Positions 8,533 to 17,398 are shown, counted from the stretch's first letter. The stretch is DNA of 64,000 nt from Paenalkalicoccus suaedae (GCF_006965545.2 NZ_CP041372.2:2914001-2978000); one strand, 5' to 3'. Made by a program: numbers and translations. Notes: a model not told the origin generated them from the letters alone.

Positions 8533-8557
8533 AAAAAAAGCCCTCGCGAGGGCTTTT
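8533..8557 (-). terminator. flaG terminator
   Basis: AGCCCTC-GC-GAGGGCT palindrome with a U7 tract on the minus strand, 17 bases beyond the flaG stop. Confidence 0.85.
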
Positions 8558-8573
8558 ATCATTAACATCAATG

Positions 8574-8969
8574 TTATCGGCGCTCGTCAATTAAAATGCC
8601 GGCGAATTCCAGCATGGACGAGATCATATCTAAAAACTTTTCGGGTGGGATTTCCTTGATGACTTCTTCGGTTTGCTTATCGATCACCTTTACCATGGTG
8701 CGGTTCAGGCGCTCGTGCTGCTCGAATTGTAGCGCGCGATCCTTGAATAGTGCTAGGTCGTTCATTGCTTCGAGGCCGCGGTCTAAATCATCCTGGCTCC
8801 ATTCCTTACTTAGTTCGCGTGAATCAAATTCTGCCTTACGTGATGATGTATCAATACTTCCGTGTGACTCATTGCTCTGTCTATTTTGAGAGACGCTTCG
8901 CTCGGCTTGTTGCGGCTGCTTTGTCGAAATCTCGTGAATAGACGGAGAACCTACTGCGTTCACTTCCAT
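8574..8969 (-). CDS. flaG: FlaG family protein
   Basis: 131 residues. The N-terminal 60 residues are polar and low in complexity; the C-terminal half carries the FlaG core (VKVIDKQTEEVIKEIPPEKF then MLEFAGILIDE). FlaG proteins affect flagellar filament length in several bacteria. The frame extends upstream, but GAAGGAG 8 bases before the ATG at 8969 sets the start. It lies just downstream of fliT with 67 bases between, in the fliD-fliT-flaG operon, and ends at its own terminator. Confidence 0.88.
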   Translation of the reverse strand: MEVNAVGSPSIHEISTKQPQQAERSVSQNRQSNESHGSIDTSSRKAEFDSRELSKEWSQDDLDRGLEAMNDLALFKDRALQFEQHERLNRTMVKVIDKQTEEVIKEIPPEKFLDMISSMLEFAGILIDERR

Positions 8970-9036
8970 GTGACCAGCTCCTTCGTCTTTTTCTATATAT
9001 CGGCACGAAGAGAACTGTTTTAAAGAACAATTCAAA

Positions 9037-9390
9037 TTATTTTTTTGAATCGAAGAAAATGCCGTCAGTCGTAGGACCATCATAAGGGTTTTCGTATTTT
9101 TGACCGGACTTTTTGCGGTGCTTCAGCTTGTTAATATCCTGCTGAATAATTCCTTGGAAGATCTTAAGCTTCATTTGAATCACCTTGTTCATTTCGACGA
9201 TTTCTTTCGCGACGACTTCTTCGTCATCATTCGAAGGAGGCTCTACACCAACTAATAGTTCTTCACGAGCTGCAAGCATGTCCGTCACTGTTTCGATATA
9301 CGTATCACGCGTATCATCGGTTGGCATTGGCTTACTGAGGTGTGCATGAAGCTCCTGCGTGCCCTTGTAAATAGCTGTGTATTTTGTCAT
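9037..9390 (-). CDS. fliT: FliT-like flagellar chaperone
   Basis: 117 residues, helical. The C-terminal segment INKLKHRKKSGQKYENPY and the final TTDGIFFDSKK agree with FliT of Bacillus, an export chaperone for the cap protein FliD. GGAGGGA precedes the ATG at 9390. It starts 48 bases after the fliD stop, as expected for a fliD-fliT operon. FliT sequences vary widely, so the call rests on position and the tail motif. Confidence 0.78.
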   Translation of the reverse strand: MTKYTAIYKGTQELHAHLSKPMPTDDTRDTYIETVTDMLAAREELLVGVEPPSNDDEEVVAKEIVEMNKVIQMKLKIFQGIIQQDINKLKHRKKSGQKYENPYDGPTTDGIFFDSKK

Positions 9391-9438
9391 AAAAGTCCCT
9401 CCTTCCTTATCATCAATGTCATTCGTTAAAACGAACAA

Positions 9439-11262
9439 TTATCTCATATTACCACCAAACATTTGCGCGAATAATGCTTCAGACTGAGAGTTCGAGCGAG
9501 AGATTGCTTTCTCCATCGCCGTAAACTGCTTCCAGTAGCGCTCCTCGACCTGCTTTAAGCGGCGCTCAAAGTTAGACATTTGTTGCTCAATGCTATTTAG
9601 CTCACGTCCGAGCGTAAACTGCTGATTCACCGTACGTCCACGCATACCGCCTGCGCGCTGCGAGATCTGATCGATCATCGTATTGGCGCTCTCACGGACG
9701 CGACGCGCGATCCCTTTATCTGCCTGAGTCGGACCATCGGCCGCAAACAGCTGGAAGACTCCCTCTGCATCGGCTTCGATCGCCGCTCGTAGCTTATCCT
9801 CATTAATCTCAAGCTTTCCGCCGTCCTGGAAGTTACGAGTTGTCGTAATACCTATAGACGTTAGCTGACGAAAATCGGTTGACGCACTAGAATTAACTGG
9901 GGCATAAAGTTGACTACGGAAGCGATTGACACCGTTACTTAGTAATGCATCGTTACGAAGCAGACCACTTTGTGCTTTCTCTTCCCACTTTTCGATCTCC
10001 GACTCCGAAAGCTGCTCGCGCTGCTCCTCGGTTAACGGAGGATAATCACGAAATACCTCTTGACGAAGACGACCGTTTGCCATGTCTATTAGCTCGTTGT
10101 AGTCATCTACAAACTTTTTAATAGTATCAAAAATCTTGCCTGTATCACGCTCTGTCCCAATAGTAACCGCACTTTGGCTTTCTGTAAACGTTTGGTGCAA
10201 CGTAAGCGATAGACCGTTTAAGTCAAAGGAATTTGTTTGGCGCTCCGTTGTTAATCCATTCACCGTAAAGCGAGCGTTTTGCGCCGCTGTTTCTGCCGCA
10301 TCGGACATGTTTAAGCCAGCCGTAAAGAAATCGCCGCTAAACTGCATTTCGTTGCCGCCAGTATTGCGTACCCCCGTGTCTTTGCGAACGAAGGATACCT
10401 TGTCCTGAAAGCTATCGTAAAACGCACTCACGCCTGCTCCTGAAGCGTTAATCTCGCTCATCATCGCATTTAATGACTGGTCGGACGTAAAGACGAAGTC
10501 CGTTGTTTTGGGATTACCGTTATTATCATACGTTGTAATGGACGCATCCGAGAAAAACACTGTCCCAGCTGGATCTTCTTTAAACTGGGTAACCTCCACG
10601 CGATCGCCACGGTTTAAATTACGTCCAAAAACAAGCTCCCCATCGTCTTTCAGTAACACTTCTGTCGCTAAAAGATCATTCGGCTCCTTGTCGGTCACTA
10701 CTTTAAACGAACTACCATTCACCTTTACGACAGTCGCCGTTGGATCAGCCATAGACTGAGCAATTGTTAGAGACGATTGTGATTGGCTCACCGTAATTGT
10801 CTCTCTATTGCGAAGTCCTTTTTTCCAAATACCATCGTCGTTGCTCGTGCTAAACGCACTGTCAGCAGGTAGGTTTTGAGACGCAATGCTTTGCGTCTGG
10901 TTGAGCTTTTGGCTGCCTGAGATAGCAGCCGTGCTCACGTTAGTCGCCGCTGTTGCGAGGCGATCAACGGAGCTAATGCGAAGCGTCGTTGCCTGCGAGT
11001 TAGCCGCAGCCGTTGCACTAACAAAGCCACTGTTTGAAGTTGTTGCTTTATTTGCAAGCATATTAGAAGCTCGCATAACGCCGTCAAAGATCGACGTTCG
11101 AAAAGCCTCCAGCTTCGTATTCACTTCTCTATATTGATCCATCTTCCACTGGACCGTTTGCTTGCTTTGCTCAAGCCTACCTACAGGCATTCGCTCGGCG
11201 CGCATCAAATCTTTTACCATTTGATTAATATCCAACCCACTTGCAAATCCCGTAAGTCGCAT
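9439..11262 (-). CDS. fliD: Flagellar hook-associated protein 2 (filament cap), copy 1
   Basis: 607 residues from the ATG at 11262; a GTG three codons earlier is nearly on top of the GGAAAGG site and is less likely. FliD forms the filament cap that folds flagellin at the tip. Seen: N-terminal LTGFASGLDINQMVKDLM, a variable middle region, and the C-terminal coiled region with QFTAMEKAISRSNSQS. A second fliD at 13925 shares both ends and the PPLTEEQREQLSESEIEKW motif but differs in the middle, so the cell may build two caps. First gene of fliD-fliT-flaG. Confidence 0.93.
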   Translation of the reverse strand: MRLTGFASGLDINQMVKDLMRAERMPVGRLEQSKQTVQWKMDQYREVNTKLEAFRTSIFDGVMRASNMLANKATTSNSGFVSATAAANSQATTLRISSVDRLATAATNVSTAAISGSQKLNQTQSIASQNLPADSAFSTSNDDGIWKKGLRNRETITVSQSQSSLTIAQSMADPTATVVKVNGSSFKVVTDKEPNDLLATEVLLKDDGELVFGRNLNRGDRVEVTQFKEDPAGTVFFSDASITTYDNNGNPKTTDFVFTSDQSLNAMMSEINASGAGVSAFYDSFQDKVSFVRKDTGVRNTGGNEMQFSGDFFTAGLNMSDAAETAAQNARFTVNGLTTERQTNSFDLNGLSLTLHQTFTESQSAVTIGTERDTGKIFDTIKKFVDDYNELIDMANGRLRQEVFRDYPPLTEEQREQLSESEIEKWEEKAQSGLLRNDALLSNGVNRFRSQLYAPVNSSASTDFRQLTSIGITTTRNFQDGGKLEINEDKLRAAIEADAEGVFQLFAADGPTQADKGIARRVRESANTMIDQISQRAGGMRGRTVNQQFTLGRELNSIEQQMSNFERRLKQVEERYWKQFTAMEKAISRSNSQSEALFAQMFGGNMR

Positions 11263-11381
11263 ACGCGTCACACCTTTCCCTATTCGATTGTCTATTTAAT
11301 TGTCTCGTACTTATCTACTTACTTTATCGGCTAGGGAGAAAAATAATTAAAGAGGTGGGTAGTAAAATAGGTCTAGAGACC

Positions 11382-12284
11382 TTATTCTACTGCCCATTTG
11401 CGATCGCCTGTAAAGGAGACCGTTAACCATTTTTGTTCGGTGATGCGATCTAAATACGTGGATAGTTCTTCTCTTATGCGGTCTTGTTCCATAACTGTTT
11501 GAACGTCTGACTCGGTAGAGACGACGAAGTCGATTTCTACCCAAAGCGTTTTACCGACCTTGGATACCCGTACGAAGGATTCGTTGATCTTGTGATCATG
11601 TTCTAGTTTTTTGACGAGCTGGGAGAGCTTCTGCGTTGTTTCTCCCGCAGGGGTCATATCAAGCACTTCGCGCAGCGCGATTCTCATCTCGACGAGTGGG
11701 AATTTGAGGAAGTAGATCGAGACGATGATGACCATGATTGGGTCGACGTATGGGACGACGGCGGCGGTTGCTGGGATTTGGGCTAGGATGATGGCGATGA
11801 TGAATCCGACGAATACGCCGACGGAGACCATGGTGTCGAGTAGCCATTGGTTGGCTTCGGCGCGTACGAATGCCGAGCTTGTTTTGGCTGACTTGCGCTT
11901 AATATATAGGAAGAATCCAAGACACGCGAGCATGCCGATGGTGGAATAGATCACGGTTGGTCCGAGTGCGATGTCGCGGCCACCTGTTGCGACGGCGACG
12001 ATGGCGGCGATGAGTGATCCTACGACGAGTAGTAGGATGACGGTGTATTTAATTAAGATGACGAGCGGCTGGATCATATCTTTGCCATACGGGAAGCGAT
12101 CCCAGTCGGCTTTTGCGATAAACGATGCTGCTGCGAGTGACGCGAATGAGAGTGCGACGCTCACGAGTGAGTAGAGGCCGTCGAATAGAATAATTTGCGA
12201 TTGAAACAGGAGTCCGAAGATGATTCCAGACACCGAAAAGACAACTGCAGCGACGACCGATAATATTAACATGTTGCGTTCCAT
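11382..12284 (-). CDS. Cation diffusion facilitator (CDF) transporter
   Basis: 300 residues with six transmembrane helices in the first 205 residues and a cytoplasmic C-terminal domain of about 85 residues. The conserved FDGLYSLVSV in helix 2 and the region around YVDPIMVIIVS in helix 5 hold metal-site Asp residues of CDF exporters, which move Zn, Fe, Mn or Co out against protons. The usual second His/Asp pattern is not clear, so metal specificity is open. The Shine-Dalgarno GGAGGTAA overlaps the stop codon of the upstream tetR gene, so the pair is coupled and probably repressor-controlled. Confidence 0.85.
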   Translation of the reverse strand: MERNMLILSVVAAVVFSVSGIIFGLLFQSQIILFDGLYSLVSVALSFASLAAASFIAKADWDRFPYGKDMIQPLVILIKYTVILLLVVGSLIAAIVAVATGGRDIALGPTVIYSTIGMLACLGFFLYIKRKSAKTSSAFVRAEANQWLLDTMVSVGVFVGFIIAIILAQIPATAAVVPYVDPIMVIIVSIYFLKFPLVEMRIALREVLDMTPAGETTQKLSQLVKKLEHDHKINESFVRVSKVGKTLWVEIDFVVSTESDVQTVMEQDRIREELSTYLDRITEQKWLTVSFTGDRKWAVE

Positions 12285-12291
12285 TTTTATG

Positions 12292-12855
12292 TTACCTCCA
12301 TGCTTGCTTTAAAAAGAGTAGTAGCTCTTGTCGTGCTTGTTCGGGCGGGTGCGGCTGAGTGTTTGATAGATAATACGCCTCTGCCCCATGCTCGACGAGT
12401 CCAACGGATAGGTTGGCGATGGATGCGACGGACATGCTTTCTCCGAAGCCGAGCTCTTCCATCGTTTGCTCGAGCCATGCATAATACGGACGATACACGT
12501 CGTCCCAGCGTTCAAAGGAATAATATAGCGCCATTCCGGAATAGCAGAAGGAGATGAACTCCTTAAATTCGTCGGTAATCTCAAACGTCGAATCGACGAG
12601 CGCTTCGGCTAACGCCTCCTTAGATGGCTCTTTTTTGGTGTAATGATCCTGCAGTCTTTGTAGCTGCTCCTCAAGGATCATCGTTGCGATAGCTGGCACC
12701 ATTTCACTTTTTGAGGAAAAGTAAAGGTAATACGTCCCCTGAGCGACGCCAGCTCGTTTTACTATTTGAGAAACGGACGTTTTCTCGAAGCCGTTCTCTT
12801 TAATGAGTTCCATGGCAGCTTGTAGGAGCTGCTCGTATTTTTGTGGGTGTGGCAT
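12292..12855 (-). CDS. TetR-family transcriptional regulator
   Basis: 187 residues. The N-terminal helix-turn-helix reads VSQIVKRAGVAQGTYYLYF, the standard TetR DNA-binding segment; the rest is the helical ligand-binding domain. GGAGGT lies 8 bases before the ATG at 12855, so the longer frame is not used. It ends 7 bases before the CDF transporter start. A 17-bp palindrome about 80 bases upstream (12934-12950) is a good candidate for its operator, implying autoregulation and control of efflux. Confidence 0.88.
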   Translation of the reverse strand: MPHPQKYEQLLQAAMELIKENGFEKTSVSQIVKRAGVAQGTYYLYFSSKSEMVPAIATMILEEQLQRLQDHYTKKEPSKEALAEALVDSTFEITDEFKEFISFCYSGMALYYSFERWDDVYRPYYAWLEQTMEELGFGESMSVASIANLSVGLVEHGAEAYYLSNTQPHPPEQARQELLLFLKQAWR

Positions 12856-12904
12856 GTGTGGTGACCTCCGTGTGAACTGTTTTTGGTTCTTATAAGTTCT
12901 CTCT

Positions 12905-12950
12905 TTTGACTGACTGTTTAAGTGAAGTCGCCTTGACTGACTGTCAGTCA
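12905..12950 (-). promoter_or_regulatory. Probable TetR operator
   Basis: TGACTGACTGTCAGTCA (12934-12950) is a perfect palindrome with 8-bp arms around one base. A second half-site, TGACTGACTGTT, lies at 12907-12918. Both sit in the promoter region of the tetR-CDF operon. Confidence 0.75.
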
Positions 12951-13004
12951 TTTTCTGTTTTAAGTGTATCATGGAGGTTTAGGGTGTGTCAACTGGGTTA
13001 GTTT

Positions 13005-13110
13005 TACGTGCAGCTCTTCGAGCTAGATGATTAAGTTCCAACTAGTTATGAGATTAGTGCAGCTCTAGCGAGCTTTGATTGCTTAAGTGCCAACTAGCTT
13101 AAATCAGTCA
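13005..13110. repeat. R1-associated satellite, two units
   Basis: GCAGCTCTTCGAGCT and GCAGCTCTAGCGAGCT, each with a following AAGT(T/G)CCAACTAG segment; leads into the R1 copy at 13141. Confidence 0.55.
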
Positions 13111-13140
13111 AGCATGTGTGGAGAATGAAGGTAAGAGGAG

Positions 13141-13300
13141 TCAGCTCTGCGAACACCCTTCGACATTAGTAGGGTCTCTGTCTGAGCTTACTCGCCCTGC
13201 AGGGTGCGGCTCTCGCCTTACCCTAAACGCCTCCTGCGTGATCTCATCCAGAGCCTATTCCTACTAATTGTCTCCGGGCATTCTCCGAGTCTGCCTCCTC
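13141..13300 (-). repeat. R1 dispersed repeat, copy 4
   Basis: Reverse orientation. Internal bases differ from other copies (ATTAGTAGG in place of ATCCATAGG), and the partner arm CCTACTAAT has changed to match, so the helix is kept. Confidence 0.72.
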
Positions 13301-13670
13301 TTGAGCTTCTTTTAAGGTTAAATATGGATTAGAGTAAAAACTGTAAATGGTTGGTTGAGTTCTTATTGTTCTCGTCACTTCTTTGATGTTGCTCGTCATT
13401 ACTAGCTACTTTCTCTTCACTTTGCCACTGGTTCTCTTCACAACGGATTCCGTTTGCTTCACTTCTCTTACTTTACCCCTGACATCGTGATTAGCTAAAC
13501 AAATTAAACATAAAATCAACGTTGCCCCGTGCTGTCGCCACATGCGGGGTCTTTATAAGTGGCAGTTAGGCAATTGATGGGTCCACAGCTATTGGACTGT
13601 ATATGAGGGGTAGACAATTCGAAGAAGTTAAAAGCACTATTCGAATAGATAAACACGCTCCTTTTTCACC
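13301..13670. other. Intergenic without identified gene
   Basis: 370 bases between two inverted R1 copies. I see no supported gene; an inverted pair GCCCCGTGCTGTCGCCAC/GCGGGGTC near 13524-13550 may be a weak terminator. Confidence 0.4.
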
Positions 13671-13853
13671 TGCTCATAGAGCTGGCAGACCCGGAGGACA
13701 TTCGGAGACAATCCATAGGGGAAAGAGGTTTTTGAGATCCCACAGGAGGCGATTAGGAGGAGACGGCAGTCGACTCCTGCCGACGAGGAAGCTCAAAGAC
13801 CGGTCCTATGGATGTCGTAGAGTGTCCGTAGGGCTGACAGCTCGGAGAGCTGT
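13671..13853 (+). repeat. R1 dispersed repeat, copy 5
   Basis: Full-length sense copy facing copy 4, so 13141-13853 forms a long inverted repeat. ACAATCCATAGG pairs with CCTATGGATGT. The end AGCTCGGAGAGCTGTG runs into an AACTAGTTGGCTCTTTAT satellite trace. Confidence 0.78.
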
Positions 13854-13879
13854 GTAAAACTAGTTGGCTCTTTATCTTC

Positions 13880-13916
13880 AAAAAAACCTCCCCGCACCAC
13901 AAAGGCACAAGGAGGT
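13880..13916 (-). terminator. Terminator of second fliD
   Basis: ACCTCC and GGAGGT arms around a 19-base loop, with a U6 tract on the minus strand, 9 bases after the stop codon. Confidence 0.65.
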
Positions 13917-13924
13917 CAATATTA

Positions 13925-15460
13925 CTACTGCTGGGGTCCCATGAGAGATGCAAACAGGGATTCAGCTTGGGCGTTCGATTGTGAGATGGCACGTTCCATT
14001 GCCGTGAACTGTGCCCAGTAGCGGTTTTCAATTTGTTGTAAGCGACGCTCAAAGTTCGAGATGCGGTCGTCTGTTTGTAACAGCTCACGACCTAGCGTGT
14101 ACGTCTGCGGTGTCGCAGAATCCGAGCGACCCGCACGATTACCGATGTCCGTGATGCTTCCTTGAAGCGTGTTACGCAGGCGACGTGCAATGCCCTGTTC
14201 AGCTGGCGTGGCGCCGTCTCCTGCAAAGAGAGCAAATACTGCTTCTGGATCTTCTGCAAGCGCAGCGCGGAGCTCGTCTTCGTTTACTTCTAACCGACCA
14301 CGATCTTGGAAGTTACTTGTTGTTGTGATACCGATTTGCGTGATTTGTGTGAATGTACCATCACCAGCAACTGGCGTGTAAACGTCCTGACGCATGTTAT
14401 TTAATGCTCCATTAATGATGCTGTCATTACGTAACAAACCACTATTCGACTTTTCTTCCCACTTCTCAATCTCAGACTCAGATAGCTCCGAGCGTTGCTC
14501 ATCTGTTAATGGCGGGAAGTCGCGGAAGTACTCCTCGGACACCTTGTCATTAAGTCCACCGATCATCTCGTTGTACTCATCGACAAACGCCATGATCGTG
14601 TCAAATGCACGATCCACGTTATTATCCACAGATAGACGCACCGGTCCCTCAATATTCTCATTGAGCGTTACCTGCATCCCATTGACAGAAAACGTGTTGC
14701 TCGTGCGCTCCGTCGCTAGTCCATTGATCGTAAACGTTGCGTTGCGCGCTCCTTGGTCTTGTGCAGAATCAAGGTTTAGCGCTTCTGTTAAGAAGTCACT
14801 TTCGACTGGAATCCCATCATCGTCAAGTGAGCCGAATATAATCTCACCATTACCATTAGGATTGAACTCCCCTGTCTCCGTTCGTTGCATGGAAACCCTA
14901 TTGGAGAAAGGATCAAAGAAAGCTTGTACGCCTAAATCTGAGTTGTTAATAGCTGTTAAGACCGTGTTTAACGAGTCATTTTCTGAAAAAGAGAAGTCCT
15001 CTGTCACCGCTTCGCCGTTAGCATTGAAGGTTGTCATGGAGAACTCGATCGAGCCGTCTGCGCCGACTCCACTAGTTGCCCATTCGGATATAGCACCCGC
15101 TGCGTTGACTTCATCGCCAAGCTCGCCGTTACTAAACGACGTTGCCGCTTCTGCGAGTGTCACATCAGAAATTGTGTACGATCCAGCTGGAGCCGCTGAT
15201 CCTGCTGTTGCTGTAATCGCCGATTCATTTGTGCTTGTAACGGACTTCGCGAGCATGTTGGCTCCACGCATGATTCCGTCAAATGTACTTTCGCGGAACT
15301 GCTGGAACTGACGGTTTACGGAGCGGTACTCTGCAACCTTAAACTCCGTCTCAAATTTAGCCTGTTGGATTTTAATAAGAGGCTGCCTCTCCGCATTCAT
15401 GAGGTCACGCACCATCTGGTTAATGTCTAAACCAGAGGCGAACCCAGTTAAACGATCCAT
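13925..15460 (-). CDS. fliD: Flagellar hook-associated protein 2 (filament cap), copy 2
   Basis: 511 residues, nearer the usual FliD length than copy 1. It has the same N-terminus LTGFASGLDINQMVRDLM, the PPLTDEQRSELSESEIEKW motif and a C-terminal QFTAMERAISQSNAQAESL. Roughly 100 residues present in the middle of copy 1 are absent. AGGGTGA lies 5 bases before the ATG. It is separated from the fliT/flaG/fliS set by the CDF operon and R1 repeats and is followed by its own terminator. With two flagellins in the window, a second filament type or an alternative cap is likely. Confidence 0.92.
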   Translation of the reverse strand: MDRLTGFASGLDINQMVRDLMNAERQPLIKIQQAKFETEFKVAEYRSVNRQFQQFRESTFDGIMRGANMLAKSVTSTNESAITATAGSAAPAGSYTISDVTLAEAATSFSNGELGDEVNAAGAISEWATSGVGADGSIEFSMTTFNANGEAVTEDFSFSENDSLNTVLTAINNSDLGVQAFFDPFSNRVSMQRTETGEFNPNGNGEIIFGSLDDDGIPVESDFLTEALNLDSAQDQGARNATFTINGLATERTSNTFSVNGMQVTLNENIEGPVRLSVDNNVDRAFDTIMAFVDEYNEMIGGLNDKVSEEYFRDFPPLTDEQRSELSESEIEKWEEKSNSGLLRNDSIINGALNNMRQDVYTPVAGDGTFTQITQIGITTTSNFQDRGRLEVNEDELRAALAEDPEAVFALFAGDGATPAEQGIARRLRNTLQGSITDIGNRAGRSDSATPQTYTLGRELLQTDDRISNFERRLQQIENRYWAQFTAMERAISQSNAQAESLFASLMGPQQ

Positions 15461-15492
15461 CGAATCACCCTTATCTATAGTTTGGTTACTCT

Positions 15493-15524
15493 AAAAAAAA
15501 TCGAAGAGCGCTACGTCTCCTCGG
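15493..15524 (-). terminator. Terminator of the 74-aa coiled-coil gene
   Basis: Imperfect stem CGAGGAG/CTCTTCG followed by a U8 tract on the minus strand, about 65 bases past the stop at 15590. Confidence 0.6.
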
Positions 15525-15589
15525 TTTTATACATCTTCACTATTGCTATTATCGACTAATTTTTAGAGATGTTTAGAGCAAATACCAAA

Positions 15590-15814
15590 TTAGTAAGTCG
15601 GCGAATCCATCGCTTCATATAAAGAAGCAAGCTCCTCTTTGCGCTCCTCCATCTCCATTCGTAGCTCCGCAATCTGCTCATCACAGGTCGCATTACCTAT
15701 CTCATTTGCTAACACTCGTAATTCGACTAGTTTTTGTTCCACTTCACCAAAAAGCTCCTGCTGCTTTTTTACCCATTCTAACTGTTGAAGTAAGAATTGT
15801 CGTCTTTCATCCAT
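15590..15814 (-). CDS. Small coiled-coil protein, 74 aa
   Basis: Entirely helical, with heptads through about residues 5-65 and two short breaks; one cysteine. AAAGGAG lies 8 bases before the ATG, so it is a real gene. It sits directly upstream of the second fliD on the same strand but ends at its own terminator. Size and charge resemble small flagellar chaperones, yet I recognise no family; a role with fliD is only positional inference. Confidence 0.6.
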   Translation of the reverse strand: MDERRQFLLQQLEWVKKQQELFGEVEQKLVELRVLANEIGNATCDEQIAELRMEMEERKEELASLYEAMDSPTY

Positions 15815-15929
15815 GACTTTACTCCTTTACCTCTAGATATTTATAGTATATCAGAACTAGTTGACACGATCTATCAAAATGTTCAAATATTAGTAAATTT
15901 GTTACGATAGACAAAAGGAGTGATTACCT

Positions 15930-16784
15930 ATGTCCAAAACAACCGTCACAACCGCCTGGCTACAGGAGAATCTTGATCGTATCGTCCTGCTTGATGCCAC
16001 CGTTTTTATGCGAGAAACCACAGAAGGACTCTCCATAGAAAGTGGCTACGACGCATACCGATCTGTTCACTTGCCACAGGCACAGTTTGCCAATTTATTA
16101 GAAGATTTTTCTGACCAAAGTGGTACTTTGACTGCTGCTCCACATAATCAATTCGTCACGGCTGTGCGCCGTTTGGGGGTCGATGACAGTTCTACTGTTG
16201 TTATTTACGACAGAGGCGCAGTCGTGGGCGCACCGTTTATGGCTTCTGATTGGGCCTCCCGTTTGTGGTGGCAGTTTCGCCTCTCGGGTCATGACGATGT
16301 CTTTGTTTTAGCCGGAGGCTTTGACAAGTGGCATTCGGAGGGACGTCCGACTACTTCGGACTCTTACGAGGTTAGCCCAGGAAATTTTGAGGGGAAATAC
16401 CGGCCGGAGCTGCTTGCAACGAAAGAAGATGTGTTTGAAGCAATGTCGAATCGCGAGGTGGCGCTGTTGAATTGTTTGTCTGGCGCGGATTTCCGCGGGG
16501 AGTCGAACAACTATCCGCGTCCGGGTCACATTCCGTCTAGCGTGAACATCTTTTTTGGCGATGTGAGCGATGCGGATTCGCAGGGGCTTCCTTCTCAGGA
16601 GCGGCTCACGGAGCTGTTTGGTGATGTGCTTGATAAGGAGAAGATTATCGCCTACTGCGGCGGCGGGATTGCGGCCACGTGGAACGCGATGGCCTTGTTT
16701 GAGCTTGGTCGCCACGATGTCGCGGTGTACGACGGCTCTTTAATGGAGTGGGCGAGCGACGAGTCGCTGCCGCTGGAGAGGTAG
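15930..16784 (+). CDS. Sulfurtransferase with two rhodanese domains
   Basis: 284 residues, the normal length of thiosulfate or 3-mercaptopyruvate sulfurtransferases. The inactive N-terminal rhodanese domain spans about 10-140 (GYDAYRSVHLPQAQ, VVIYDRGAV) and the active domain about 160-280 with the catalytic Cys loop AYCGGGIAA. The loop differs from the CRKGVT type of rhodanese and the CGSGVT type of mercaptopyruvate enzymes, so the donor is uncertain. AAAGGAG precedes the ATG by 9 bases. Monocistronic. Confidence 0.88.
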   Translation: MSKTTVTTAWLQENLDRIVLLDATVFMRETTEGLSIESGYDAYRSVHLPQAQFANLLEDFSDQSGTLTAAPHNQFVTAVRRLGVDDSSTVVIYDRGAVVGAPFMASDWASRLWWQFRLSGHDDVFVLAGGFDKWHSEGRPTTSDSYEVSPGNFEGKYRPELLATKEDVFEAMSNREVALLNCLSGADFRGESNNYPRPGHIPSSVNIFFGDVSDADSQGLPSQERLTELFGDVLDKEKIIAYCGGGIAATWNAMALFELGRHDVAVYDGSLMEWASDESLPLER

Positions 16785-16818
16785 ACTGTTTATTTTGTTA
16801 CGTTCTTTTATAGTGCTG

Positions 16819-16966
16819 GCGCCTTCGGCGTCCCTGCGCGTCGTTTGCTACTACCGTGGTTGCTTACTCAACTATTTCGATTTGCCAACGGCCGCTCGAA
16901 AGGATTTTCGTTGCGCGTAAGAGCTACCACTGGTAGTTACGCAATCGACGCTTCGGATCGCCTTCG
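16819..16966 (-). repeat. R2 palindromic element, copy 2 (degenerate ends)
   Basis: Reverse copy. The core GCTTACTCAACTATTTCGA and GAAAGGATTTTCG is kept, but the outermost stem is eroded. The periodic array that accompanies most R2 copies follows at 17043. Confidence 0.68.
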
Positions 16967-17003
16967 TTTAAAGTAAACATATATGAGAGCTATATTGATG
17001 AAT

Positions 17004-17126
17004 TGCCAGCCGTAAAAACCGTTTGAGTAACGGTTTTTGCATATTGTTATAATTGACCTGCAGTTTGTCATAATTCTTTCTCGCATTGTCATAATCGAAC
17101 GTTCCATACGGATAACCGTACCTACT
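17004..17126 (+). repeat. 21-bp periodic array after a hairpin
   Basis: GCCAGCCG and a terminator-like hairpin AAAAACCG/CGGTTTTT (17014-17038) are followed by units starting at 17043, 17064, 17085 and 17106, each 21 bp and opening ATTGTTATAA, TTTGTCATAA, ATTGTCATAA, ATACGGATAA. The hairpin-plus-CATATTGT arrangement matches 8311-8360. Confidence 0.68.
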
Positions 17127-17150
17127 ATTCAACTAATTTCCTCATCCAAC

Positions 17151-17197
17151 AAAAAAGAAGCCTCGATGAATTTCTACTCATCTTCGGCTTCTTTTTT
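17151..17197 (-). terminator. yjfB terminator
   Basis: AAGAAGCC/GGCTTCTT stem with inner GATGA/TCATC pairing and a U6 tract on the minus strand, immediately after the stop codon of the YjfB gene. Confidence 0.85.
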
Positions 17198-17398
17198 CTA
17201 TAAGGACACGTCAATATGTCCTCCTAAATGTGGTTGTGCGGCGTGCTGTAGGGCTTGCGCATCCGCGGATGCAAGCAGTTTTGTTAGCCCGTCGGCTTGA
17301 AGTGTTGCCATATCAAGCGACTGCTTCATCACGGCGATCGATGCCTGCTGTTGCACGTTTTGCTGGCTCATTCCCATAGCGAGTCTCGCGATATCCAA
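17198..17398 (-). CDS. YjfB-family protein
   Basis: 66 residues from a TTG start. GGGAGG 8 bases upstream selects this TTG over the ten-codon-longer frame. The sequence (DIARLAMGMSQQNVQQQASI, then VMKQSLDMATLQADGLTKLL) matches the short YjfB family, often listed as putative motility proteins and found widely in flagellated Firmicutes. It is soluble and helical. Function is not established; the flagellar neighbourhood fits. Confidence 0.82.
   Translation of the reverse strand: MDIARLAMGMSQQNVQQQASIAVMKQSLDMATLQADGLTKLLASADAQALQHAAQPHLGGHIDVSL

Noticed and set aside
8365-8571. Minus-strand protein with repeated INR motifs
   Set aside because: An artefact of the 21-bp array, whose period is a multiple of three; no ribosome site.
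13603-13857. Plus-strand frame over R1 copy 5 (similar frames at 38255 and others)
   Set aside because: The recurring peptide GRPGGHSETIHRG is simply R1 translated; no ribosome site, and the frame breaks in other copies.
14394-15311. Long plus-strand frame opposite fliD copy 2
   Set aside because: Antisense shadow of a well-supported gene; similar shadows lie opposite hag and fliD copy 1.
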